Under the pieces are notes generated by a model. That model did not search any database. It had not been told where the DNA came from and saw only the letters and a list, made by a program, of their open reading frames with translations. Both the position numbers and the translations under genes were made by a program. 64,000 bases of DNA from Sphingobacteriales bacterium (GTDB taxonomy: Bacteria; Bacteroidota; Bacteroidia; Chitinophagales; UBA2359). Position 1 is the stretch's first letter, and every line of letters begins with the position of its first letter. Location of the stretch: positions 62,001 to 126,000 of the forward strand of contig CP064999.1 in NCBI GenBank assembly GCA_016700115.1, given 5' to 3'. This document shows, piece after piece, positions 19,048-27,800 of this stretch.

Positions 19048-20988
19048 TTAGGGTTTTGGTATTCTTGAACCTGCATCGGCTGGTCCTGAAGGTTTCGGCA
19101 TGTCATTTTGAGGAGGACAAACGCGGAACTCAACACGACGGTTCAAGGCATGATCGGCATCAATTGCTTTGCGAACCGGTGAGTCAGACAATCCTGATAC
19201 AACGGGCTCTAATTCACCGCGATACTGGATAACCAAGCGGCTGCGTGCGATACCATAATCTTTCACTAATTTTTCAACTACTTCTTTGGCGCGTTTGTAA
19301 GACAATACATCGTTGTACGGATTTGAATGTCTTACGTCTGTATGGCCGATAACACACAAAGTGGTGTTGGGGCAATCGCGCAAGAAACGGGCAACCTCTG
19401 CCAACTGAGCATCAAAAGCAGGTTTGATTGAGTATTTGTTCAGGTCGAACAAGATACTGGGTAATAAAGGATTGGCACAGGGATCAGCTTTTGCAACCGG
19501 AGGTGAACATTTTTTAACGCAATCGCAGAAACCTTCGATATCATCACATTTGATTTTGACTTTAGGAGCAACACCGTATTGGTCAACTAAATCAATTGCG
19601 TCATATCGGGTATGAGGTTCGCGGTCATCGCAATCCAAAACGCCGTCGCGGTCGCTGTCTAACATTCTTCCACGAGTATCAACCGGACAGTTTTCACGAG
19701 AATCGGGTTCTTCATCCCATGCATTAGGCACACCGTCTTTGTCGTCATCAGTTAAGTCGGGCAAATCGAGATTTTCGCAGCAAGGAGCTTCGGCTAATTC
19801 TTCGTAAGTATAATCCAAAGGATTCATCCACCAAAGCGGCTCAACAGAATTTTTAGAACCCAAATTGAAGTTAAGTCCTAAGCCTGTAAAAACATACGTA
19901 TCATAGTCGCGGGTTAAAGCACCCCATTCTTGCCATCGTTGACCATCCAACAAGTCATCGTTAGTATAAGTAACGCGACTTTCCAAAGCCAGATTCACAA
20001 CACGGCCCAATTTAAACGCTAGACCAACACCGGCATGAGCTGTAGGTTTGTATGAATAATTATCAAAAGGAGAGTAATCATCAAAATGACGCTCTGCCTG
20101 AGATTCAAATTCACCGTCAACAAAACTATCCAATTGGTCCAATACATCTTTGCGCATATCGTAGTTGCCGGTGTAAATGTCAGAAGCAACTAAGGCCTCA
20201 TATCTGTCGGCATAGGTATTTCCTTCAGCATCCAATTGGTCCATAAAAGTGCGATAAGCAACCCCACCAATACCGGCAAGACCATAAAGCCCGATTTTTG
20301 TTTCGCGTTTGTGGAAACGGATATTGTGTATGTTAAACACACCGGAAATACTTAACTCACGGATATTGGTTTTGTAATTATAGAACACTTGACGTCCCGT
20401 ATTTGTAACGGGGTCTAAATAGTTGGGGGTTGGTCCGTCTTCATTATATTCATCATAGAGAGAACTTCCGCCTAAGGCTCCGTTCGGGTGGTAAGTAGGA
20501 TCAATACTGCTGTAAGACCATCCTTGAGCAGCCTGCCAGTTTCTACCCCATGTTGAACCCATCATGAAATTACCTCTCAACGAGAAAACATAGCCGAATG
20601 AACGACGAATATGACCGCCGAAGCCAAGTTTTGTATGAAATTTATCGCCGGCCTTCCAATCGGTAAATCCGGTTTTAACATCACCGCTCACCATCAGCAA
20701 ACCAGCATCAATACCAATTTCCCACTTATCGCGTGGTTTGGCAGGATAGTTATATTTTCTATCCAAAAACTTGTCTTGTTGGTCTTGCCTTCTTTTGGGT
20801 ACAAAATCTTTGTACTCTTCACTTCTAAAAGAAGGATAAGGGTACTCGTCCGAAGATTTTTCTTCTTCTGCTTCTGTAGAAGTTCCTTCTTCGCTCTCGG
20901 TGTTACCTTCTTCTTGGGCAAACAAACTCACTGAGCTTGCAAACAAAATGAAGAAAGCAAGAAGCCAGTGTTTCTTACCTAACATCAT
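19048..20988 (-). CDS. OmpA-family outer-membrane protein with TSP3 calcium-binding segment
   Basis: A 646-residue exported protein. A signal peptide (ends SLFAQ) is followed by an acidic, low-complexity stretch and then an outer-membrane beta-barrel-like domain (~85-400). Next come two thrombospondin type 3-like aspartate-rich loops, DDDKDGVPNAWDEEPDS and DSDRDGVLDCDDREPHT, and a C-terminal OmpA peptidoglycan-binding domain (~510-620) with FDLNKYSIKP, GHTDVRHSNPYND and NRRVEFRVC. It ends in a short proline-rich tail. It probably anchors the outer membrane to peptidoglycan. It has a near-perfect promoter (21108-21138), a ~110-nt leader and a strong terminator, which suggests high expression. 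Confidence 0.9.
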   Translation of the reverse strand: MMLGKKHWLLAFFILFASSVSLFAQEEGNTESEEGTSTEAEEEKSSDEYPYPSFRSEEYKDFVPKRRQDQQDKFLDRKYNYPAKPRDKWEIGIDAGLLMVSGDVKTGFTDWKAGDKFHTKLGFGGHIRRSFGYVFSLRGNFMMGSTWGRNWQAAQGWSYSSIDPTYHPNGALGGSSLYDEYNEDGPTPNYLDPVTNTGRQVFYNYKTNIRELSISGVFNIHNIRFHKRETKIGLYGLAGIGGVAYRTFMDQLDAEGNTYADRYEALVASDIYTGNYDMRKDVLDQLDSFVDGEFESQAERHFDDYSPFDNYSYKPTAHAGVGLAFKLGRVVNLALESRVTYTNDDLLDGQRWQEWGALTRDYDTYVFTGLGLNFNLGSKNSVEPLWWMNPLDYTYEELAEAPCCENLDLPDLTDDDKDGVPNAWDEEPDSRENCPVDTRGRMLDSDRDGVLDCDDREPHTRYDAIDLVDQYGVAPKVKIKCDDIEGFCDCVKKCSPPVAKADPCANPLLPSILFDLNKYSIKPAFDAQLAEVARFLRDCPNTTLCVIGHTDVRHSNPYNDVLSYKRAKEVVEKLVKDYGIARSRLVIQYRGELEPVVSGLSDSPVRKAIDADHALNRRVEFRVCPPQNDMPKPSGPADAGSRIPKP

Positions 20989-21107
20989 AAGGTGTAGTTT
21001 TAGTCCGTTATATTTTAAATTTTCAGTTTCAGTCTTTAATGTTCAAATCCTCTAAAAACCTTGTGCTGACTGACATTGATGCCAATGTTTCGTAGCTGAA
21101 TAGTACG

Positions 21108-21138
21108 CAAATATATGTTGCTCCATTTGATAAACAAA
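21108..21138 (-). promoter_or_regulatory. Promoter of the OmpA gene
   Basis: On the minus strand TTTG (21138-21135), a 19-nt spacer and TATATTTG (21115-21108) match the Bacteroidota consensus TTTG-N19-21-TAnnTTTG exactly. Transcription should start near 21100, leaving a leader of about 110 nt. Confidence 0.85.
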
Positions 21139-21197
21139 TTTATTTGCTACTTTTTTAAAAGTTTTTTACTTCAAATCTTCCTTTTTATTCAATTCAA

Positions 21198-21228
21198 GTT
21201 GCAAAGCTAACAAAAACGGCTATATTTG
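21198..21228 (+). promoter_or_regulatory. Plus-strand promoter of a candidate small RNA
   Basis: GTTG (21198-21201), a 19-nt spacer and TATATTTG (21221-21228) form a good match to the Bacteroidota promoter. It points away from the OmpA gene, and a terminator follows only about 45 bp downstream. Confidence 0.55.
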
Positions 21229-21234
21229 TTAATT

Positions 21235-21296
21235 GTTTTGCCGCAAAAAATTTTTTTTTGCCTTAGAAAACTGCCCCACTTTTGGGGCATCTTTTT
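21235..21296 (+). ncRNA. Candidate small noncoding RNA (about 60 nt)
   Basis: A good plus-strand promoter (21198-21228) is followed by about 35 nt with a GCCGCAAAAAA / TTTTTTTTTGCC segment and then an intrinsic terminator (21272-21296). No reading frame worth the name fits between them. The arrangement predicts a short transcript of roughly 60 nt in the intergenic space upstream of ompA. No known RNA family was recognised. Confidence 0.4.
21272..21296 (+). terminator. Intrinsic terminator in the ompA upstream region
   Basis: TGCCCCA (21272-21278) and TGGGGCA (21283-21289) pair perfectly around CTTT and are followed by TCTTTTT. No plus-strand protein gene precedes it, which supports a short noncoding transcript. 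Confidence 0.7.
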
Positions 21297-21704
21297 AAAC
21301 CATCCCCATTATATCCTATCTTAAATAACTATATTTTAACTGCGTCGGCATTAATTTCAAATTAATGATGGCTTCAATCCTGTTTATTTGCGGGGCAAGA
21401 TACAACAAAGTTGGAAATTCAAATTGTTTAAACACCCTAAAAGATATTTTTTGACTTTTTATTTGATTTCAGACACCTGCAAATTAAAATAGAGCATCTT
21501 TTTAGATACAATTTTTAAATACCGCAACAAAAAGTAACTGTTTTACACTAAATTAATAACTATTTCTCCCAAAAAGTAAGCCAAAATCAATCCAACAACA
21601 AAAATTTCAAACCGCTCTCTATATAAATAAGGAATCTCCCGGAAATTCTGTCTTTAATCAATACCTTAAACAAATTTTAATTCAAATAACTTAAACCGAA
21701 AAAC
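21297..21704. other. AT-rich intergenic region before the small lipoproteins
   Basis: This 408-bp stretch has no recognisable gene. It contains only short low-complexity A/T runs and must hold the promoter of the lipoprotein pair, but no clear TAnnTTTG element was seen. Confidence 0.4.
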
Positions 21705-21947
21705 ATGAAACGATTTAAATCAGTTGCCATAATTCTTCTGTTTTGCTCTTTGGCAATATGGAGTTCCTGTAACAACACCGGCGTTAGTTTAGACCCCACA
21801 CAAGTGAAAACTAAAGTTGACTCAATTGTACAGGTACAATCAGTCGCTATCAGAGATTCTGCAAATGCTGCCTGCCAGTTACATATTCAAACTCATTTGG
21901 CTGTAAAAGCCGATTCTATCGTGAGTGCCAAAGCAAGCGGGAAGTAA
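21705..21947 (+). CDS. Small lipoprotein, 80 aa
   Basis: An 80-residue protein with a signal peptide and lipobox: a hydrophobic stretch then IWSSC with Cys22. The mature part is short and helical, with VKTKVDSIVQVQ and VKADSIVSAKASG, and a single extra Cys in NAACQLHIQ. The family is unknown. It resembles the next lipoprotein in carrying a DSI/DSA-type helix with an AC residue pair, so the two may be diverged paralogues. They are separated by 67 bp and share one downstream terminator. Confidence 0.7.
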   Translation: MKRFKSVAIILLFCSLAIWSSCNNTGVSLDPTQVKTKVDSIVQVQSVAIRDSANAACQLHIQTHLAVKADSIVSAKASGK

Positions 21948-22014
21948 GTACTTTTTTCTGCAAACTGTATTCTTTAACAATCAAATTTTAAATTTCTCTA
22001 AAAAAACATTCAAC

Positions 22015-22479
22015 ATGAAAAAGTTTCTTTTTTCCATCATAGTTATATCAGTAGTATTATTTGTTTTTTCCTGTAACAATGCCGCTGAACTTGAAAAACT
22101 GAAAGCTCAGCAACAGGAAGAAATTGATATTCAGGTTGCAACTCAACTCAATACCCTAAGAGCAGAATTAGATAGCGCATGCAATATGCAATTTGATGCC
22201 ATGCTTACATCGAGGGTCGATTCTTTGCTTGCCGCTGCTGAATCTGCAAAAGCCGGCACTCCTAAATCAGGAACTAAACCTAAAACTACTCCTAAAACAA
22301 CCCCGACAACAACGACCGATACCAAACCTAAAACCATTGACGAGAAAATGAAAGATGTCAGGGGTAACGCAACCAAAACAAATGAACCTAAAAAAGAAGT
22401 TATATTGACTCCCAAAGAAGTAGAAGAGCGTATGAAAAATGTAAGAGGAAATGCTACTAAAAAAGAGGATAACAAGTAA
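22015..22479 (+). CDS. Lipoprotein with repeated RGNATK motif, 154 aa
   Basis: Translation from the ATG at 22015 gives MKKFLFSIIVISVVLFVFSC, a textbook lipoprotein signal with lipid-attachment Cys20. An in-frame start 90 bp upstream would bury this signal. The mature part has a coiled-coil-like segment (AAELEKLKAQQQEEIDIQ), then a Lys/Pro/Thr-rich linker of PKTTPKTTP type, then two copies of a KMKDVRGNATK-like motif at about residues 111-121 and 138-148. The linker may span periplasm or peptidoglycan. Function is unknown. Confidence 0.72.
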   Translation: MKKFLFSIIVISVVLFVFSCNNAAELEKLKAQQQEEIDIQVATQLNTLRAELDSACNMQFDAMLTSRVDSLLAAAESAKAGTPKSGTKPKTTPKTTPTTTTDTKPKTIDEKMKDVRGNATKTNEPKKEVILTPKEVEERMKNVRGNATKKEDNK

Positions 22480-22596
22480 CCCAATTTCCCACTTATAATT
22501 ATTTAGAACTTCCGTTTTTTTTCCCACTCAAGGTTTCCATTACATTCTGTTTTTTTATTTTTTTGCTGTTCTTTCAAAAATTTTAAAAAATTTATC

Positions 22597-22655
22597 AAAA
22601 GCCCTTCGAAATTTTACCTTTAAGTTCATAAAGGTGAATTTTCTGAAGGGCTTTT
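22597..22655 (+). terminator. Terminator after the lipoprotein pair
   Basis: A long hairpin with outer arms AAAAGCCCTTC and GAAGGGCTTTT, continuing as an imperfect stem through TTTTACCTTTA / TAAAGGTGAA. It is T-rich on the 3' side. It lies about 120 bp after the second lipoprotein stop. Confidence 0.8.
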
Positions 22656-22890
22656 CATTTCACGAATGTTTGATTGTCTTGTTTTAAAAATTCTTCCAGA
22701 ATACCCATATAACAGAATTTATTCCAAAAAATCGGGAGGCATTTCGCAAATTCTGTCAAGTAAAATCCAGATTCCTTAGAAGGCTTAGTCTGTTTTTACC
22801 AAAGTTTGCCACTATTCCAGGCAATAAGTTGACATCTTGCCGGTAATATTCAACTCAACTAAGATTTAAAAGGATATTTTTATCTTTTTT

Positions 22891-23171
22891 GAAACAAGAA
22901 ACGAGGCATTTCCTGTTTCAATTTTCTGTTTTGAAGTAAGAAACGGGGCATTTCTTATTTCTTTCAAAGTTTTTAAAGTTGGAAACGGAGCATTTCCTGT
23001 TTCAATTATCTGTTTTGAAGTAAGAAACGGGGCATTTCTTATTTCTTTCAAAGTTTTTAAAGTTGGAAACGGAGCATTTCCTGTTTCATTTTAATATTTT
23101 GAAACAAGAAACTGGGCATTTCTTATTTCTTTTCTTTTTTTTAAAATAGGAAACGGCGCATTTCTTGTTTC
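22891..23171. repeat. Array of seven palindromic repeats, exact 42-bp period
   Basis: Seven 29-bp imperfect palindromes begin at 22891, 22933, 22975, 23017, 23059, 23101 and 23143, so the period is exactly 42 bp with 13-bp AT-rich spacers. Each core is a stem of the form AAGAAA-7 nt-TTTCTT or TGGAAA-7 nt-TTTCCT around a loop such as CGGGGCA or CGGAGCA. The two stem types largely alternate and the changes are often compensatory. Positions 22933-23016 and 23017-23100 are near-identical, giving an 84-bp higher-order duplication. Because 42 is a multiple of three, both strands stay open as 14-residue peptide repeats, but no credible start codon with a ribosome site is present. Confidence 0.92.
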
Positions 23172-23438
23172 ATTTTTGAATATCATTCCCAATTTAGGAG
23201 TACAAATAAAACTAATGGGCTGCTTAAGAGAAATAAAATTAATTAAAACGTTCATGTGCTTGTTTTAAAAAGTTATTCTAATCCCTGATTTGTTAATTTT
23301 AAACAACAAATTTTGCATTGTTTGAAAATTATCTACAATAAAAAGTCATTCATTCGTCATTGATTTTATTTTTTTAAAGAAATGGCTTAGTGATGTTACC
23401 TGTTTGCAACTAAGCTTAACAATTTGAATAAGTAATAG

Positions 23439-23446
23439 TACCTTTG
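23439..23446 (+). promoter_or_regulatory. -7 promoter element before the CNNM gene
   Basis: TACCTTTG matches TAnnTTTG and lies 66 bp upstream of the CNNM/CBS gene. CTTA at 23415-23418 with a 20-nt spacer is a weak -33 candidate. The rest of 23172-23438 is AT-rich with no gene. Confidence 0.45.
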
Positions 23447-23512
23447 CAGGTCGTGCCTAAACTTTAAATTTACATCAGGCATTTAACTTTCAGTAGATAC
23501 CCCTTTTTAAAA

Positions 23513-24763
23513 ATGCCCGTTCCAGACATATACTATTTAGTGTTGGTTGTCATTGGTTCTGCCTTGTTTTCAGGCATTGAGCTTGCTTTCATCACTGCCA
23601 ATAAAATTTCTTTGGAAATTCAAAAACAAAAGGGCAGTATGACTTCTAAAGCATTAACCGTTTTTTACAACAATCCAACCCAGTTTTTAGGGACTTTATT
23701 AATTGGCAACACGGTGATGCTCGTCATTTACAGTACCTTGTTTGAAGCCATGCTTCATCAGCCATTACCGGATATTATCACACAGTCGAAGGCCTTAACC
23801 ATTGCAATTGTTACTTTTATTTCAACAGTTGTCATTCTTATATTTGGAGAATTTGTTCCTAAAAACATTTTCCGGATTAACCCAAACGCATTTTTAAACA
23901 TTTTTGCCTTTCCGGTATGGATCGTATATATTTTGCTGTTTCCTTTTGTCAGGTTCAGTGTATGGCTGGCAGAGAACATAATTAAACTGGTTTGGGGCAT
24001 TGACTATCAAAAAGTGCCACAACCTACCCTAAGCCTTATTGATTTACAGCATTATGTTCATTCCAATAAACAAAATCCGGATGAAGATTACAAGGTAGAT
24101 ACGCTATTGTTCCAGAGAGCTTTGGAACTGCCATCTGTCAAAGCAAGGGCATGTATGGTGCCTCGACTTGAAATTGCTGCCATCAATAAAGACAGTCAAA
24201 TTGAGGAGGTAAGGAAATTGTTTATCGAAACGAAACATTCAAAAATCATTGCCTATCAAAACAGTATTGATGATGTGGTCGGTTATATCCATCATCAGGA
24301 TATTTTGAAAAACACCTATAAAATATGGCCTATAATAACTGTTCCAGAAGCTATGCCGGCCACCAATCTGCTCAATCTTTTTATAAAAGAGAACAAAAGT
24401 ATTGCATTGGTAAAAGATGAATTTGGAGGAACAGCCGGCATCATCACCTTAGAGGATATTATGGAAGAAATCTTTGGTGAAATTCATGACGAATTTGACA
24501 ATGATGATTTTGTCGAAGCTTTTTTAGAAGATGCGGATGAATACTTATTGTCGGCGCGCCTCGAAATAGATTATCTCAACGACAAATATGGTTTTAAGAT
24601 TCCTCCCGGCGACTACGAAACCCTGTCAGGTTATATCATAGCCCGAAACGAAGATATTCCGGACGAAGGAGAAGTCTTGTATATTGACGAATTTCGGTTT
24701 ACCATTTCCGAAGTCAGCAATACTACTGTCAAAACAGTCCGTATGAAGCTGATAGAAGAATAA
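23513..24763 (+). CDS. CNNM / CBS-domain transporter-like protein (hemolysin family)
   Basis: A 416-residue inner-membrane protein. The CNNM (DUF21) membrane domain occupies about residues 1-180, with the typical SALFSGIELAFITANKI start and a GNTVMLVIYSTLF helix. It is followed by a pair of CBS domains (~205-330) with VPRLEIAAINKD and VKDEFGGTAGIITLEDIMEE, and a C-terminal CorC/HlyC domain. The family includes magnesium/cobalt efflux proteins and the gliding-associated GldE. The sequence is compatible with GldE, but the gene is not beside gldD, so I do not assign that name. Ion transport is inferred from the family. Confidence 0.87.
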   Translation: MPVPDIYYLVLVVIGSALFSGIELAFITANKISLEIQKQKGSMTSKALTVFYNNPTQFLGTLLIGNTVMLVIYSTLFEAMLHQPLPDIITQSKALTIAIVTFISTVVILIFGEFVPKNIFRINPNAFLNIFAFPVWIVYILLFPFVRFSVWLAENIIKLVWGIDYQKVPQPTLSLIDLQHYVHSNKQNPDEDYKVDTLLFQRALELPSVKARACMVPRLEIAAINKDSQIEEVRKLFIETKHSKIIAYQNSIDDVVGYIHHQDILKNTYKIWPIITVPEAMPATNLLNLFIKENKSIALVKDEFGGTAGIITLEDIMEEIFGEIHDEFDNDDFVEAFLEDADEYLLSARLEIDYLNDKYGFKIPPGDYETLSGYIIARNEDIPDEGEVLYIDEFRFTISEVSNTTVKTVRMKLIEE

Positions 24764-24812
24764 CCGGCTACTCCATGCCAAATTTGTGCCTGTCAGGAAA
24801 TTGTTTTCAAAA

Positions 24813-27800
24813 CTATTTGAGGAGGACTAATTTCTGAACTTTATGTGCAACTTTATGATCGGTCAGACTTCTCACCGATAGTTTATATACATAAGTACCT
24901 CTTCCTATTTTGTTTCCAAAATCATCTCTCCCGTCCCAGGTCATAGAATCGACTCTGAATCCTTCGGCGACTAAAGATTGCTGTAATGTTTTAACCACCC
25001 TTCCCGAAAGGGTAAAGATTTGAACGGTTATTAACAACTGATCGTTAGGGCGGTTGTGTTCGAACCAAAAAGCGGTATTATCGGTAAAAGGATTGGGATA
25101 ATTCAACACATGCTTCAGTGCCAGCTCTGCCGATTGGGCTACGATAAACTCCGTATATCCTTTGCCGGCATTGTTATGGGTATCCCAGGCATTGACTGTC
25201 AATTGATGTAACCCTTCCGGAAGGTCGGATAATGGATAACGGATTTCCCCTTCTTTGTAATTGTCTAATGAGGCTTTGTAGTATTGGTTCAGCACGATAG
25301 AGTTTTTATTATCGTCGTTCAGAATGGCCGAAATGTTTCTCCCTATTCCATTGCCGACCGTATTGATTCCGTTTTCGTCTGCAAGTTTGGCTATCAACAC
25401 CGGGTTTGTATTTGTCATGCCTCCAAAAACAAATTTTTCGTCGTTCATAAACAGTTTGATTTCAGGACCCTGGGCATCTGCCTGAACATCTTCTGCTACA
25501 CCGCCAATGATGATTTGTTCGGTAAATCCATGTGCATCTGTGTTTACACCATTGTCGGCATACAGACTTACTCTTCCTGCTCCAAACTGGTAGGAAATGT
25601 CTTTGGGAGTAATAAATGTGAATGAAAATTCCCCGTTTGTAACGGTAGCTTTGCCTTTAAAAATGATATTCTTTCGCAGGTTAAAAGTATCGTGTTCACT
25701 ATAAACATCATTGACCATTGTATGTACTTGTACAGATTTGTCAAAAACTGTTGAATATACGATTCCGTTAAAATCGGTGAGTTTCTCGCCGTTTTTGTTT
25801 CTGATTTCACCGGTCATAGTAACCTGTGATAACGCTTTGAGCGTATCAGCAGCTTCAATGCCCGAAGGTATCGGATGGTTGTTGACTGAAGTAATGACTG
25901 CCTGATGTTTCGGATAATTGAGTATCAGTGATGGATCTCCAAGCAAAACAAATTTCCGGTTATTGATGGAACTTGTCAATAATGTTGCATCATTTTTAGA
26001 CCTCCTCGCAATTTCACCCAATGAAAGATGCTTGTCGTTTTCGACCTGAAATAGCCGGTTAATAAATGCGGTATTCAATCTCTGATTGGCAGTGGCATAT
26101 ACTAACCTGACGGTGGTCATCAATGCTATCCCACCCCCATCTGACTTTGTCATCAGCATTTCTCCTGCCGAAACTTTTTCGGGGTTGTCGTACCTGCTGA
26201 AACTACAGGTTGCTGTGATAAACAAAGGCATCTGATTAAGGTTGCTCCAACTTCTGATGTCTTCTGTTTTTAAAATTCGTTCATGTGCCCACCCTGACTC
26301 TCCGCCATGTCCGACATAATTCATAATAAATGTGCCGGAAAAAATTTTGTTGTTGATGGCTGTGTTGACATCAGGGTATAAGTTTCCTCCTGCTGTCGAA
26401 ATTTGTGGATACGCATCGAGATATATTTTGTCAATATTGTAAACCGGATTGTTTTCTTCAACATTTGCTACGTGAATTTGTGCATCATCGAGGTGAAGAT
26501 TGCCATCTTCATCGTCAGCAATAAAGGTGATGTTGTTTCTCCACTCTCCCAGCGAAGCACTTTCGTCATAGTGAATGATTTTATCAACCACTTTTTCGGC
26601 TTCTTCAAGGGTGGCTACCGGAATGCGTCCAATTGCAATATCTAAAAATTGATTGGTCGTATTGATATTCTGACCTTCGTCGTCATCTAAAAGCCCAAAA
26701 AAATCATCGGTACAATAAGTTTCTACCGCATTAAGCGATTCCGTACTTTCATAAGTTGGAACAAAATTGTGGTTATTACCCACTTTAAATTCTATTCCTT
26801 TGTAATCAAAAGAAGCATCGCCAAACAACAGTAAATAATGTGGCATCAAATCGGTATTTGTTCCGGCTCTGTCGTAATACATTTTCACATAATCTCTGAT
26901 AGCTGCCATATCTGGAATTCCCGAAGAAAACTCATAGTAAATTTGTTGCGGAGTAACCACCTTTACTTCAAGGTTGTCGTGTGTCCGGCGGAAATTTGCC
27001 AACCTTTCGGCCGCAGGTAAAAAGTCGGGATAAGACACAATGATTAAATCGGGAGTTTCTTCTGCATGTAAATTTTGCTGAGTTAATATACCTGTTGCCT
27101 CAGGTGTATAAAACTGTGAACCATCAAAAACAATAAACTGCCTCAATGTTGGAGTCGGAACATAAAACACATATTGGTTGCCTGCTTCGGCAGTTAAATC
27201 CCATTGAACTGCTTCATTTAGCTTAGTTACTTCCCAAACCCGGATATTTGATGTGTTAGACTGAATGATGAACTTCGATTGTTTATTAGTTCCGACAGAC
27301 TTCGGGTCTGAAAAAATCATTTGAGGACCGGTAAAAATCAAATGCCTGCGCGCATTCAGTTCGATAAAATCCAACCATCCGATTGCACTGACTGCCGGTC
27401 TGTTATAGGTTAAGTTGATGGTTAAATCTGAGCTGTTGGCTGTAAATTGAGAAGTTCCCGACGCAAGTCGGGCATACCATCCTTCGTAGCTTCCGGTTAC
27501 AGAAGTGATGCTGACATTTTGAATCTGAGTTCCGTTGGCTTTAACATAAAAATTAGTAAGTGAACCGGAACTGTTTCCGGTTACATATCTTGAAGCAACC
27601 TGAGTTTTTATCTGAACAGGTGTTTCCGTGTCAAGATTGGGAAAGCTAAAACTAAAATTCTGGGATAATTCAACATTAAATTCTTCTCCCAGCCAAAGTC
27701 TGCCACTTTTAATAGGTTGAAATAAATCTTTCTGGTGAATGGCATAATCTGCAAATGAAGTAACTTCGGTGTTGTAAGAGGTTGATTGTAATTGGGAACC

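Noticed and set aside
22866..23051. 61-residue repeat protein gene on the minus strand of the first array
   Set aside because: Same explanation: frame maintenance by the repeat. The sequence is nearly the same on both strands.
22891..23171. CRISPR array
   Set aside because: The repeats are spaced exactly 42 bp, but the spacers are about 13 bp, AT-rich and often alike. No cas gene is nearby, and the units themselves vary.
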